A stretch of DNA of 64,000 nt from Prochilodus magdalenae (lineage: Eukaryota > Chordata > Actinopteri > Characiformes > Prochilodontidae): contig JAMWET010001661.1 of the NCBI GenBank assembly GCA_024036415.1, positions 806,001 through 870,000 of the forward strand. The letters are read 5' to 3'. Below are positions 45,196 through 56,836 of this stretch, piece after piece (positions within the stretch are counted from its first letter, which is position 1; each line of letters starts with the position of its first letter). The notes beneath the pieces are model-generated. The model was not told where the DNA came from. It made no database searches and worked only from the letters and a program-made list of their open reading frames with translations. A program made the translations under genes and the position numbers.

Positions 45196-46690
45196 AGGGT
45201 CATATAATGCAAACAATAATAATAATGATAATAATCATCATCATCACCATCACAATCATCCTTTACATATGAGTGATAACAGTAATAGAAGATACCATGA
45301 GTATTAATATTAAATTATCTAAGACAATGATCACATTAAAAAGATTAATATCAAAGAGATGCAGATATGTAATTAAACACTAAAATATAGAGATATGTTT
45401 TGAGATGTTTAATTAAAGTGTGCACTAATTCTGACCTAATAAAAGGTAAACCGAGTTCCCCAGTTTAGGAGCAGAATAACAAAAAAAGTCTCACCACATT
45501 TTCAGTGTTTTATGGTGTTTGCAAAAGGTTAGCATCCGCAGACCTAAAATCATGAACAGACAGACGTTCAAGAGCTCATTTGAGCTCATATGAGGTCATT
45601 TACAGCTTTAAAAACTAGCAGAGGTAACTAGTAACTTTAGAGTCTCTGTTGTTAGCATCTGTGCTGCTGGGTTCAGAGGAAGATGTGGGAGAGGAGGGAT
45701 TGTTTTCTCCAGTAAGAAGATCATTGCAGTGATCAAGTTTATCCGCACTGCTCTAAGAAAGGAAGAATGTTACTGATATTTCTTAAAAGTTACTGAAGTG
45801 ACTGTGTTTGTTTACATGCAGAATAAAACAGAGTTAAGATTACACACAGATTTTCTACCTCAGACTATGCAAAGATAAAGAACCAAGATTCTCATGACTT
45901 TGGCTGAGTTTTAATACCAAGGATCAGTATTTCAATTTTCTCTTTATTTATATTGCGTCTTGTAAGTAAGACCTTTCCGTTTGATAATCAGGGCCAGCTA
46001 GGCGTCACAAATTTAGCACAAAAGCTGTAGAAAATTACCTTGAGGTGTCATGTATAAAGAAAAAAAAGTTAAATAAATAACTTAGCTAAGAGGTGAATCA
46101 GAATCTTGTGGTAGAAGGTATCAAACGTTGCAATAAAACCAAAGACCAAAATTCTAGGATTCACAGGCCTCTAATTGTGCAATGGTGACTGTATGTAGTG
46201 ACTAGACGTCATTGCGTGTATTGTTAATGCAACCCCGAACTAAGCAAACTAGGCAACTACATAGGACCCCCTAAGCACAGGTTATATGGAGCTTCACAGA
46301 GAAGGTCTAACTCTGGTTATGAAAGGCATACACATTTTCACAGTTTAACCATGGAACTAAAAAGTATTAATCTAGTGTAAGACTGTCTTTCTGCCGCTGT
46401 AAGTAACCGCTGTAGGTTAATATTGGGTTTTTTCAAAGTCCCGGAATATGGGTGGAGTAGTGGGTAGGTAAAACAGAGAAAGAATGAACAAAAAGTCTTA
46501 TAGGAAAAAAGCAAATAAAGAGAGAATGTGACATACCATATGAAGGTAAAACTAAAGATGGAAATATAATAGAATCAAATTAAGAACTAAGGTATGTGTA
46601 TAAAATAGGCAATGGGTATAAAATAGGACAAGTACAAGTATGCAGAGTCTGAAAACGTGTAATCCAATGCTATTTATAATACACATACGT
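45196..46690. other. noncoding, with a trinucleotide patch
   Basis: An imperfect (AAT)n/(ATC)n patch at 45214-45262. Otherwise AT-rich with no recognised gene or repeat. Confidence 0.5.
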
Positions 46691-46699
46691 AACCCAGTA

Positions 46700-47835
46700 T
46701 GAAATCTTGACCCTGGTAATGATGTTGTACTTTGGGTTTAGTGTGGGTGCAGGTCATGTTAAAGAGACAGTTATGGGCATGCGCAATGAATGGCTATTCT
46801 GTTTAATATGCCGGGTTTGAGAGAAACATACTGTGTTTCCATGTGCTCCATGTACTACCTAGTTTTATTGCTAAAAGTTGTGAAATACTATTGGGCTGCG
46901 CGAGTGTCAGTCATCCCTTTCCTCCTAGGAGAGTAGCCCAGGGGCAGGTTCAGGTAGGGGAGGGGGCACGTCGGAATAGGGAGATGGAGAAGAGCTGTTG
47001 CAGCTAGCTTAGCTCGGTAATGTTCCCCACTCCGTTTATTTTTGTGTTATTACTTCAGAGACCATTTGCTGTGGGCTGTCAGGCTTTACATAGGTTTTGG
47101 AATCGCCCATATGCATTGCAGCCTGTTGGGGAGGACTTTTTTTGCTGCTTTAGGCGGGTAGCAGCACCATTAGCATTGTTGGGCAGCTAGCTACCTAGAC
47201 GTTGTGGGTGAGCTGGAGCGGGACAACACTGACTTGTGAGTACGAACTGCCACTAAAAACGGTTTCCACTGCATGCTGCAACGGGACTAACCAGGCCTGC
47301 AACCTTTGTTAGTTTGTTCGTTTGGTTTTGCCGGCTTTTGGAAAGATGCGGGTATTATTAATATTTGAATAAGTGACCGGTCCTCTACTGTATTGTACAG
47401 CCAAGTTTAAGTGTTTTCACAGTTTAAAAAGACAGTATATTTCACTGAGCTACGGACTGACATTTCTTTGTTCTAGCATTGAATGTAATTGAGAGAGAAT
47501 TGAAGGTATTTCTGAGCTGTATTTTCAAGGTATATATTTTGCCAAAAGAGTCCTTTACGCTTGATTATTTTCGGTGTATTTTCATATTCAATTGAAATTG
47601 GACCTTTGTTATATTCTGTTTCAAAGCAGACCCTTTCATTTTTATAATACATTGTGCTGTTTTCTATATTCTGTGTCTGACTCCACTCATTGGGTATATT
47701 GTATGCACCAACAACTTAGATACGGGTGGTTAAGTTACAGGGGTAATACAGATAACTTAACTGGTGAGAACCATACCCACGAGCTCAGGTTAAATAAATA
47801 TCTACACCCTCTCTGGTAAAAGGGCTACACATACA
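46700..47835 (+). other. unidentified GC-richer block, possibly LTR-like
   Basis: Composition rises around 46890-47300 (GGTAGGGGAGGGGGCACGTC, GAGCTGGAGCGGGACAACAC). It then falls into a T-rich half with a frame of no domain (47574-47819), and ends near CTCTCTGGTAAAAGGGCTACA. A GTGAGT-type donor lies near 47236. It could be a retroelement LTR with a TG...CA boundary, or a promoter with a first exon of a noncoding RNA. I cannot decide from the sequence. Confidence 0.3.
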
Positions 47836-48299
47836 TACAGTATGGTATAGGCATTTATGCAGTGAGACTTCAAGACCAAATTAACACTCACTTATTAGTC
47901 TCCCTATATGCTCTCAACATATTTCTTGTCTACTAAGGGCAAAGCCAATGACTTACAGTCTCAGCATTAGGCCTCTATTAAAGCTAGCAAAAATGCTAAC
48001 ATGTCAAAGTGTATAAACTTGCCTCCTAAAACCTCAAAACGTGACATTCACTCCTTAGCCTATTAATCATCCTCGTGCCCACACTGACATCCTCATGTGA
48101 CCCTCCAGGCTCCACGAGTTAATAAGAGCAACGGTGCAGCAATTTGCTCTTTAACCATGCTGTGTTAAGAAGACTGTGGAAGAAAATAGACACTTTTTTT
48201 TTTTTTTACTTTTTTATTTCCAGGAGCTAGGAGCTTTTCAAGCTAGCGCTAACACCTGGCACGCCTGGCAGGGTTAAGAGCAGCACTGAGAAATGCACT
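47836..48299. other. noncoding, no gene seen
   Basis: Includes a poly-T at 48195-48208. Nothing else recognised. Confidence 0.45.
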
Positions 48300-48660
48300 T
48301 CACACAGGCAGAGTGGCAGACAAAAAGAGGGAGGAAAAAAAAAGCCAAGTCCACACATTGAGATTCCACTGGTGAAGCACATAAACGCAGTTTATTATCT
48401 GGGGACACCGAGTGTGCGCTGTGTATATCGCACCAGAAGATGGAGGGCTGCTGGAGAATGCGCCAAAGCAGAGCTCATTTGCAATGGGAGTCACACTGCA
48501 TATCCACAGAAATGTCAATTCGCAGCCCACAGTTAACATGGATAAACGCTGCTTACAGAACATGTGCCAGGAACGGCCTATGGAGCCAAATGCCACATGA
48601 AATTACACCAAACGCACTTTAGTCTGCAGGCGAGTGGCAATAAATAAGGAAAGCTCTACT
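48300..48660. promoter_or_regulatory. possible conserved noncoding element
   Basis: Complex and repeat-free apart from an A run at 48338-48348. Overlapping frames on both strands, no domain. Weak candidate. Confidence 0.25.
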
Positions 48661-50097
48661 GTACCGCAGCACTCCACTCGAAAATAGACCATCTGTAATG
48701 TCATATTTCACTCTGTAAATGTCTGTACTACTGTGCACTATATATAACAGTGGGATATGTGTACTCTCAGATACTGACTATTCATGTCTTCATCTTATTT
48801 TGGCACTTTTATATGTGTTTTGTATCCTACTGGAATTCCATTAAATTCTCGTCTTGAATATTCCCATCACTTTATGTCATACTTGTTTCTTTAATGGACT
48901 CCCCAGTCCATATGAAGCATTTATCAAAGTTGGGACAAACAGTTTATTTTGAGTTTTTGAGACGCCACAAAAACTGCAGACCTTTCTCATAATCACTGCA
49001 CTGTTACATACAGCTATGTGTATTGGAGGTATATCACTGGTTTTTTTTAGCCTTCCTCAAAAATCCTCTTTCAGACTCTGTATGACCAGTAAGCAGCTAG
49101 CATGCTTGATGTTTCCTTTCAACATGGATAAAAAGATGCCAAACTTTGCCAAAAGTGCAATAGCTGAAAAATTGGTATAACCCTGTGCATGTTCTGCAGC
49201 CAGTTCGGTAAATGAAGTATGCTGCGGCAAACGTCTGTGCTGAAAATAGTGTACAGAATTTTTCCAGTTGAAAAGTACTCGCCAAAGCATCTGCCTTCAG
49301 ATGGAGTGGAGTGTATTCAGGCTAAAAATGTGCAATGAAAAGTGGAGAAGGAGAGTGGATCTTTGTGTTCAACACCACAGTTGCTAACCCTTAATTGATA
49401 GACTAAAGAAACTAGCGCTTAATGTACAGAAATCTGAAGGAGAATAGTTCAGCAGGTTGATTTTTCCTACTTAGTCATGTTGATGTTAGCAGGAGCCCTG
49501 AACAACTGGCTGCAGTGGTGATGGGTACTCATGAGGTATGCATGGGTACAATGCATTGTTTATTTCTCTTTTTTAAGCAAACATAGCTGCTAACAATTTC
49601 CAGAATGGTATATACAACAGTGAATAAATATTTATCCTTAAAATGTGAGTAAATCTGTTCACTGTACATCCCTGATTTTCCAGTTTGGTTTTATCCTCTG
49701 ATGTGTTACCTTGTTAAAAGCAACACAAATGACAAATGTTTACATACAATTGAGAGGAAACTCAGTTAGATCTTTTGGGTTGAATTGTTGGTACATTTAG
49801 CAAAATGCTTTACACTTTCAGCCAAAGCTTGGCATTGCACTATGGTAAAAGTGACAGTCATAAACAGAAAACAAACTCTAAATCAGATAACAAACTCTAA
49901 CAAAGCAGTAGATCATTATTTTCGGAAGCCTTGTATCAGATTCAGAGACAGCTTAATGAAATTACACTTAACAAGATATAAATGAATAGGTGTGTGGTAT
50001 AAACTCTGTGCTGTGTGCAATTATGTTTGGTAAAATAATAGGACACTGAAAGATTCTAGATACAAACGTACAGTACATTTGATAGTACATGTTCACA
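48661..50097. other. noncoding, no gene seen
   Basis: No recognised feature. Two overlapping minus-strand frames at 49057-49290 have no domain. Confidence 0.5.
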
Positions 50098-50555
50098 AAG
50101 CAATGTTCCAACATCAGTAACTGACTACACTAATGCTCAGTCAAATTCTCACCGCAGCATTCCAACATAAGTACCTGACCTCAGTAATACTCAGTCAGAT
50201 TCTCACAGTAATGTTCAACATCAGTACCTGACCTCACTAATGCTCTAGCAAATCCTACCTGCAAAGTTCCAGCACCAGTAACTGATCTCACTAATGCACA
50301 AACAAATACACACAGCAATGTTCCAACTCAAGTGCCTGACCTCACTAATGCTCAGTCATATTCTCACAGCAATGTTCAACATCAGTACCTGACTTTACTT
50401 ATGCACAATAAAATCCTCACAGCCATGTTCCAACTTCAGTACCTGACCTCACTAATACTCAGTCAAGCTCTCACAGCAATGTTCCAACATCAGTACCTGA
50501 CCTTGCCGATACTCAATCAGATTCTTACAGGAAAGATCCAACATCGACTTACTGG
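50098..50555 (+). repeat. 54-bp minisatellite derived from Tc1-like transposase
   Basis: About eight units of CCTGACCTCACTAATGCTCA then GTCAAATTCTCACAGCAATG then TTCCAACATCAGTA. Some units are 53 bp. In frame a unit reads PDLTNAQS-SHSNV-, which matches the C-terminal Tc1-like transposase stretch PDLTNAL---WSNIPT. The 78-codon frame at 50332-50568 is this repeat shifting frame at 53-bp units. A second, shorter series is inside the relic at 63.13-63.31 kb. Confidence 0.9.
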
Positions 50556-52219
50556 GTTGTTACTGTAGTAACGAAGAATAAACTCTATTAGGAGTTCAGG
50601 AGAAACATGATTTGATATGTCTCTTATATATGCCACATATTTAACAGAACAAGCCTGAAACAGTGAACTCACAAAAACAACCAGCACAATAACAGTATTA
50701 GAGAAAACTCAAGGAAACCAGTGTCAAGGCCTGAAGGTGCAGCTGCATTGAAAACCCACTCTGAACGTTTCAATGCCAAACACCATCTGACAAGACTTCC
50801 TCAGATGTGATGCTTGCAGACTCATTAATTATCATCAAATGTTGTGGAGCATGATTCACCCAGGACCCTGTTCTTCTCTCTACCCGTTTCTTCTGCTTTT
50901 CCTCTTTTCCTCTAATAAGATAATTTTATTGATTTTAAGCATTTTAGAGTAGAACAGCGAATACAAGATCAGGCAGGAATTACTCTGCTTAAGGCCTAAA
51001 AAAAAAAAATTATTAAAAAAAGTTATTTTCTAACATTTTGGTTAAAATTGTGGTACTATGCGAACAGAGATGAACAAATAAGCCACAGTGTGTATATTTA
51101 CAGTGATGGAATGTTGTGAATAAATCAATAAATGGATGAATACATAACATCATTAAAGTACATAAAATCTTTAAGATTCTAAAATAATTAATAAATAAAA
51201 AATATGAATAAAATTGCTAATATGCAGTATTATTTAGTATACGGATTCATGTCATGCTAAAACCTATCAGATTGCTTTAAAAGACTTTAGAGCTAAAGGT
51301 AGGGTAAGTAAATTAGTGAGTAAATCTGAAGTAAATAAATATAATCACCATGATAGAGCATTTTTAGCACATATATTTTTTATTATCACATAAATTAGAT
51401 TTGTGAGTAACAGAGTATCAAATATTATTTATTGAGTAAAATAATAACTAGTAAATATTGCCTACTCAAAAACCATATTTTTTTCCTATGAAAATGGATA
51501 AATGAGTAATAGTGCACCCGGGTATTGTGATTTAATACTCTAAATGAATTAGTTGATCTACTGTAGTATTACCCGGTATACACGTTTTTGTGATGATGTT
51601 GTAAAGGTAAATGCAGTGAAAATTTGGCACGGGCTGCTCCTGACATCTTTAGGATAAGGACTTTGTAAGTCAATCTGTTCCTATGGTTACGGCCTCAGAA
51701 GGAGAATGCCCTTCTTAGAGACAGACACTAGATGTCAGTACGAGAACTTCCTTCAAGGCTGCTCTGAAGCATTTAAGGACAAAAAAAACTCCAAATAAAT
51801 AAATAAATAAAAATCCTGATGTAAAAATCAAGGGTGTGGAATTTAGAGTCTCCTGAATGAGAGCACCTGGCTGGAATGGGACCTGCTAAAAGAGCAGCAG
51901 TGAAAAAAGAAATAAAAAATGAAAAGATAAGGTGGAATAATACAGGGTCAACAGTGCGAGGACTGAAAACCAGATTTTCATTGAAAAACAGGCTCCCACG
52001 CTAGCCACTCAACCATCAGCTCCCAGGCCTGCGCCATTGTCCTCCTTTACAGAGGACATCTGTTCAGGTGCAGCACAGAGCCAATGTTTGACACTAGAAA
52101 CCAAGAACTCTTACAAATAACAAATAAAAAAATAATTCAATAGAAAAAATAATATTATAGAGCATTGCAGCTCGTTCCCATCAGAAAATTCAGTCACATA
52201 ATTTATGCAAGCCTTAATG
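50556..52219. other. noncoding, no gene seen
   Basis: AT-rich. A-runs near 51000 and (TAAA)n at 51797-51811. No gene or specific repeat recognised. Confidence 0.5.
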
Positions 52220-52276
52220 GTGTGTGTGTGCGCGCGTGTGTGTGTGCGTGTGTGTGTGTGCGTGTGTGTGTGCATG
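52220..52276. repeat. (TG)n/(CG)n alternating purine-pyrimidine tract
   Basis: TG dinucleotides with a CGCGCG core at 52231-52236 and further CG steps at 52247 and 52261. Strict alternation of purine and pyrimidine over 57 bp suits Z-DNA formation (inference). The frame across it is an artefact. Confidence 0.9.
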
Positions 52277-52552
52277 TGGTTGTGTTTATATATTTATTTC
52301 TTTACAGTGGTCGTGATGTCAACAACACAAATATAGACAGTTTATATACCATGCAGTCAAGTTTTTATATGGAATGCTTATGATAGTATAACAGTGTAGA
52401 ATACAAATAATACTATTTTTAAAATGGTATAAAGTAATGTGTTTTTTGAACAGTTAGACCAGTAAATAGAATGACTGAAGTCATAATGTTTCATGAGGTT
52501 TGCAAATGAATGAATGAATTAAATAATGAGGTACTTCATAGTTATATATTAT

Positions 52553-53165
52553 ATACACACAGTGATCATTTTAGTAGGACGTCATTGTGTGTACAGTCAT
52601 TACCCATATTATCAGTTCCACATAGCATACAGGAACACCTTGTAGTTTTACAAATACAGACTGTAGTCCATCTCCTTCTCAATGGTCAATACGTCAGGAC
52701 CTAGGAGCAGGTATTATTTGGATGGTGGATTATACTCAGCACTGCAATAAACACCTCAATGTCACTGCTGGACTGAATATAGTCAATCAGCCAAAACTAG
52801 GCAGCCGACAGTGTCCTGTGGACAACATCCTGTAACCAGTAATTAAGGACTAAAGGATAACCAGCAACAGCATATCAGTTATCACCTGTGACTTTACATC
52901 TACAAGGTGGACCAACAAGGGTATAAGGTCTTAAAGGGTGGACAGTGAGTGGACACAGTGTTTATAAGCTCCAGCAGCACTGCTGCGTCTGACTCACTCA
53001 CACGATTGAACATACACTGGCACGCCAGTCTTACATCAGTGTCAATGCAGTGCTGAGAATGATCCATCACACATGTGGTGGGGGAGGGTCCTGAACATTA
53101 AAGATCAGGGTAGCAAAGTATGCAGTAAATCAGACTTCAGTCTGTTTTACATAACTACAAAGCGT
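52553..53165. mobile_element. long fold-back DNA element, decayed
   Basis: Left-arm blocks: TATCAGTTCCACATAGCATA, CAGACTGTAGTCCATCTCC, GGATGGTGGATTATACTCAG. Then GACATTACTG-like central sequence, TTTACATCTACAAGGTGGAC and GGTGGACAGTGAGTGGACAC. Right arm: CCAGCAGCACTGCTGCGTCT, CAGTGCTGAGAATGATCCAT and GGGTCCTGAACATTAAAGAT. Both arms are present, though no terminal TTAATGTTATGGCTGA remains. Confidence 0.8.
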
Positions 53166-55030
53166 TACATATCATCGCTGTCCAAAGAAAAACAAGTATC
53201 TACAAAATGGCAACTTCACAGGAGAGGGCAAAAACTGCATTTAATTTGAATGGAAGTCTATGGAACCAGACGTCTTTCCAAGCAGTTTTGGGCCATTTCT
53301 GTCAGTCCATTCTTCATGAAATACACACACAGTGTAAACAGCAGCTCATGTGATCAAATGAGGCATAAAAGTAAAAATCAACAGATTTAAGGACTCAACA
53401 AAGTAGAGTAAGTGTTCAGTGAGAGAACAGACCAAATTTTTTTTAATATTTCTATAATGTTTTGACCCCCAACAAAATGTACATATTTCATCTAGATGAG
53501 TTATTAAATATTTCACAAATTGTATTTACATTTCTCATTGTGTCTATTATTTATTTATTTGCATAAAACAGGAAGAGAAGTCACAAGGCATCAAGAAACA
53601 AAAACAATGTTGGACACGTTTGATCTTTCAAAGAAGGCCAGTATCAGCACCCTAAAGATAACATGACGGTTAATGAACATCTGTGCTTTGGGTCAGTAAA
53701 CCAGGCAGATGAAGATAAGTAAATATGAACTCTAAGCTGTGCTTCAGAGTGAGTTATTTTGACCTGTTCTCTAGTTTGAATAAAAAGTCATGATGCTTAT
53801 ATTCCTCAGCTATACAGCAGCTTCCTTTTAAAAGCTCTCAGCTTTTCCTCATGGCTGAATAAAGACCATGTATACTGCACTCAGAGCCACTTACAGCGAT
53901 CCAGGGCACTGTATAGGGACTGATTCACTGCAGAGTTTAGGGAATGTTCAAAGACTGCACAACCCAGACAGCATTTAAAAAGAGTCTTACCAATCAAAGG
54001 ATCAAGGTTCTTTCTGAGAAGTTGCTTTAGTCTTACTTTAAACAAATGTAAAAGTCTTCTCATCAAACATGTACACAGCATCTAGCAGAGATGTTCATAA
54101 GTCACTTAGTGTTATCACGGTGTTTGCCTGTACTTGAGTAACCAAGAAAATGGAAAATTCCAGGTCTACATGAATCAGGTAGTAATCGCATCAGCCAGTA
54201 AACATACAAAATAAAAGATGAATTAAATGGAACGTAGCTTAAACTTGGTGCCACGGCTTTTTTTTTAAAACATTTAGTCACTTTTCCTGAAAATATGAAC
54301 ATTCATCATCTAGAAGATAAATACTGTTCAAAACCTTCATTCTGTCTAGCATGTAATTGCAGTGCCACTCAAAAAGTGCTGTCTTTTGGGTGTGTGTTAA
54401 ATGCTGCTTGTTTATTATAGTCTTAAATGAGTACAGGCAAATACCAAGTCAATACAGTAAAATCTAAACTCAAGTCCTGAACCAGTACAGACAAGCCCAA
54501 AGTTAAAACAGTTGAATCTTAATGCAAGTTCCAAGTCAGTACAGTCAAAACTTGATACAAGTCCTTAGTCAGTACAAGCGGGTGTAATGGATTTGGGAAA
54601 AATGATTCTTTTCAGTTCCCTTTTTTGCAGTGTTATAACTGTTTGTGCCAAAAACACTGAGGATATATAGTTTTAGTTTTAGTGCTTTCCAGTCATTTGA
54701 AGCATGGCATTTCTTTTGCATGTAATAGCTTAGGATGTATAGCATTACAAAAAGTAACTTGTATTGGATATATGGGAGAGTTTTATTGTGTGCAGCAGCT
54801 CTTTTTACTGATGAATGCTTGGCTGGCAGTTAGACTTAAGTGGCATCTCTTTTTCTCACAGCACTTAGTGTACTCGTGAGAGACTAAGAATTTATTCTGT
54901 GCTGTACATTTGCCACTGTAGGTACAGTAACTCTTGTCAGTCAGTACATCTTATTGAATTCTTTATGGTTTAGCTTTGAATCTATTTTAAGGAATATAAT
55001 GAATAGGAATATAATGTTGATGCTTAGAAT
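53166..55030. other. noncoding, no gene seen
   Basis: At 54425-54585 AGTCAATACAGTAAAATC-like words recur loosely (AAGTCAGTACAG-CAAA), suggesting a faint short-period repeat. Otherwise nothing recognised. Confidence 0.45.
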
Positions 55031-55033
55031 AGG

Positions 55034-55107
<74 letters not shown>

Positions 55108-55110
55108 CCT
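55031..55110. repeat. 80-bp TA palindrome
   Basis: AGGTT followed by an uninterrupted TA run and closed by AACCT. The whole 80 bp is a perfect inverted repeat, since TA repeats are self-complementary and the flanks AGGTT/AACCT match. A cruciform or slippage-prone site is expected. The 98-codon frame across it is an artefact. Confidence 0.95.
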
Positions 55111-55800
55111 ACAAGTCATTATTGGTCAACACAGGAATCCCAAAGAATAATGGTAACAGTAATATATTGTTGGGGTCCGAAGACACACATGTATCTTGTA
55201 TGCCATTTTGGGGTTTTCATTGGATAGTGATGATATCTTCTATTTTTTAACCCTTTAAAATAAAACACAAAGTCAGAGGTACATGGATAACTAGACATAA
55301 CGGTATACACAAAGAAAAGCGCAAGTACACATTACATTTGAAGATTTTTGTATCATTTTTTGTATTATGTCATTTAGAAGTGTAAATTATTAGCTTTACT
55401 AATAAACTCTCCCTTATGTGTTCCGTAAAATAAAAAGTGCCACCCTCATTTTAGTTGTACGTGTCAAGATACAAGATGCTGATACGTTTGTTTATTTATT
55501 TATGAATTGTGATTATTGTAGCAGGACATTTGGTGTGTTAAAACACTTCCACCATATGTATGCAGCAGCTTACTTGAGATGTCATTAGCAGTTAGTTTTT
55601 ACAAGCTGATGAGCATGTGCAAAGTAAACACACTTCTTCAAATTATCAAAGATTATATCCACACCATATGATCTTGTGATCCTACTCAAATATTCAACAG
55701 TTAAATGCAGCATATATTAACATGTCAATTTATGTTAACCCTGTGGTATTCTGCATTTAACTGAACAGCTGGGATTAAAATGGCAATTTTATTGATGTTT
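55111..55800. other. noncoding, no gene seen
   Basis: No recognised feature. Confidence 0.5.
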
Positions 55801-55936
55801 ACAAATTTCTGCATAATTAAGTAGCTAATATGTATTCAAAGTTCATTCAGAGTGATTTAGTGTGAAATGTTCCTGAGACCTATTAAATGAGAATTGTTTA
55901 CTGTGGTTGTGATAGCACCCAGATGTACACCTACTC
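55801..55936 (+). repeat. interspersed repeat R1, copy 2
   Basis: Same orientation and block order as 1274-1405: TTTCTGCATAATTAAGTAGC, TTCATTCAGAGTGATTTAGT, GTGAAATGTTCCTGAGA, TTACTGTGG. Unknown class. Confidence 0.65.
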
Positions 55937-55964
55937 AATGAATAGGCTATTTTTAGAATCACCA

Positions 55965-56030
55965 ACCTTGTGCTTCCACTAATTGATCATTTTATTAGAA
56001 ACACCACTGTGTGCTTTTACCCTCTGGCCC
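55965..56030 (+). repeat. Tc1-like terminus fragment
   Basis: CTTCCACTAATTGATCATTT then TATTAGAAACACCACTGTGT is the complement-strand form of the 41-bp unit at 39.5 kb, present here once. It is a single decayed terminal repeat. Confidence 0.6.
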
Positions 56031-56093
56031 CTTTTTGTCTGCCGTATGATATTATTATCAATTTAATATAACACTATTATTGAATATATTATG

Positions 56094-56836
56094 TACTCAT
56101 TATCAAAGGAATAGCTGCACCCAGAAGGAAGTGTAATGCTATTGGGAAGAAAGATAAAGGTTGCAAGGAACGATCAATGATAATAAACTGAGACTGAAGT
56201 GGGTAATATTTATGGAGCTACACTTACAGAAGTACTGTCTGTCAATATGGTGTGGGGCTTTAACTTGCAGACTTCTCAGCATGGAGTTGTAGAATGGTGT
56301 CCTGCAGTAATACATCCTATGCATCTTAAATATTCCCATGCAGTTACTGCTGATTTTGCGGTAGGGATGGAGGTGGAGTGACACAAGGTCTTCTGTACAT
56401 GCGACGAGTGACAATAAACCATTCATCTTGGTGCTGAATATGGCGCCTCCACTTACAAATTTGTTGGTTGTCTCCACCAAGACAAAAGTGGGACTCGTCA
56501 CAGGAGATGGCCCGCTGCAATTCTGAGTTACTCAACTGCAGTCTTTGGTGACGTTGGCGTGGTGTCAAGGGCAGTCGTCAGAGCGGTCTGCATGCATGTA
56601 GTCCAGCCTTGTGCAATCGTGTGTCAATGTTGATGGCACTAACAGTATGACCCATGGTGGAGATACAGCATACAGGTACAGCAATAAATCCAGTACATGT
56701 TTACAGAACATTTGTGGCTAAGCATGAAAGTTAAATCATTTGCATGTATCGAGACGTCAAATCTACCCTCCAAGTTTCATTACCAGATTGCTCCTGGGTG
56801 CAACTATTTGCGCAGCTATTCTTTTGATGGTGAGTT
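56094..56836 (-). mobile_element. nonautonomous Tc1-like family N1, copy 5 (most complete)
   Basis: Both ends are visible. The left has TACTCATTATCAAAGGAATA and GCTGCACCCAGAAGGAAG. The right has CTCCTGGGTGCAACTATTTG and TTCTTTTGATGGTGAGT. These form an inverted terminal repeat of roughly 40 bp. Internally the minus strand keeps pieces of a transposase (see the pseudogene) with the catalytic middle absent. This copy best defines the family length, about 740 bp. Confidence 0.85.
56344..56568 (-). pseudogene. Tc1-like transposase fragment in N1
   Basis: The minus-strand frame contains ELQRAISCDESHFCLGGDNQ, a match to the SDESRFCL motif around the first catalytic aspartate of a Tc1-like transposase, then RRMYRRPCVTPPPSLPQNQQ. 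On the same strand, outside this frame, MHRMYYCRT and NSMLRSLQ (from 56281-56320) match the SQETIR-LY-SMPRR C-terminus. The region with the second and third catalytic residues is missing, so it cannot be active. Confidence 0.65.

Noticed and set aside
46890..47240. CpG-island promoter with first exon of a gene
   Set aside because: GC-richer but CpG is not dense, no initiating coding frame follows, and the downstream end looks more like a repeat boundary. Kept only as unidentified.
50098..50555. CRISPR-like or coding repeat protein
   Set aside because: Units are contiguous with no spacers, and 53-bp units break the frame, so no repeat protein is encoded.
54954..55250. 98-codon plus-strand frame
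   Set aside because: Mostly IYIYIY from the TA palindrome; artefact.
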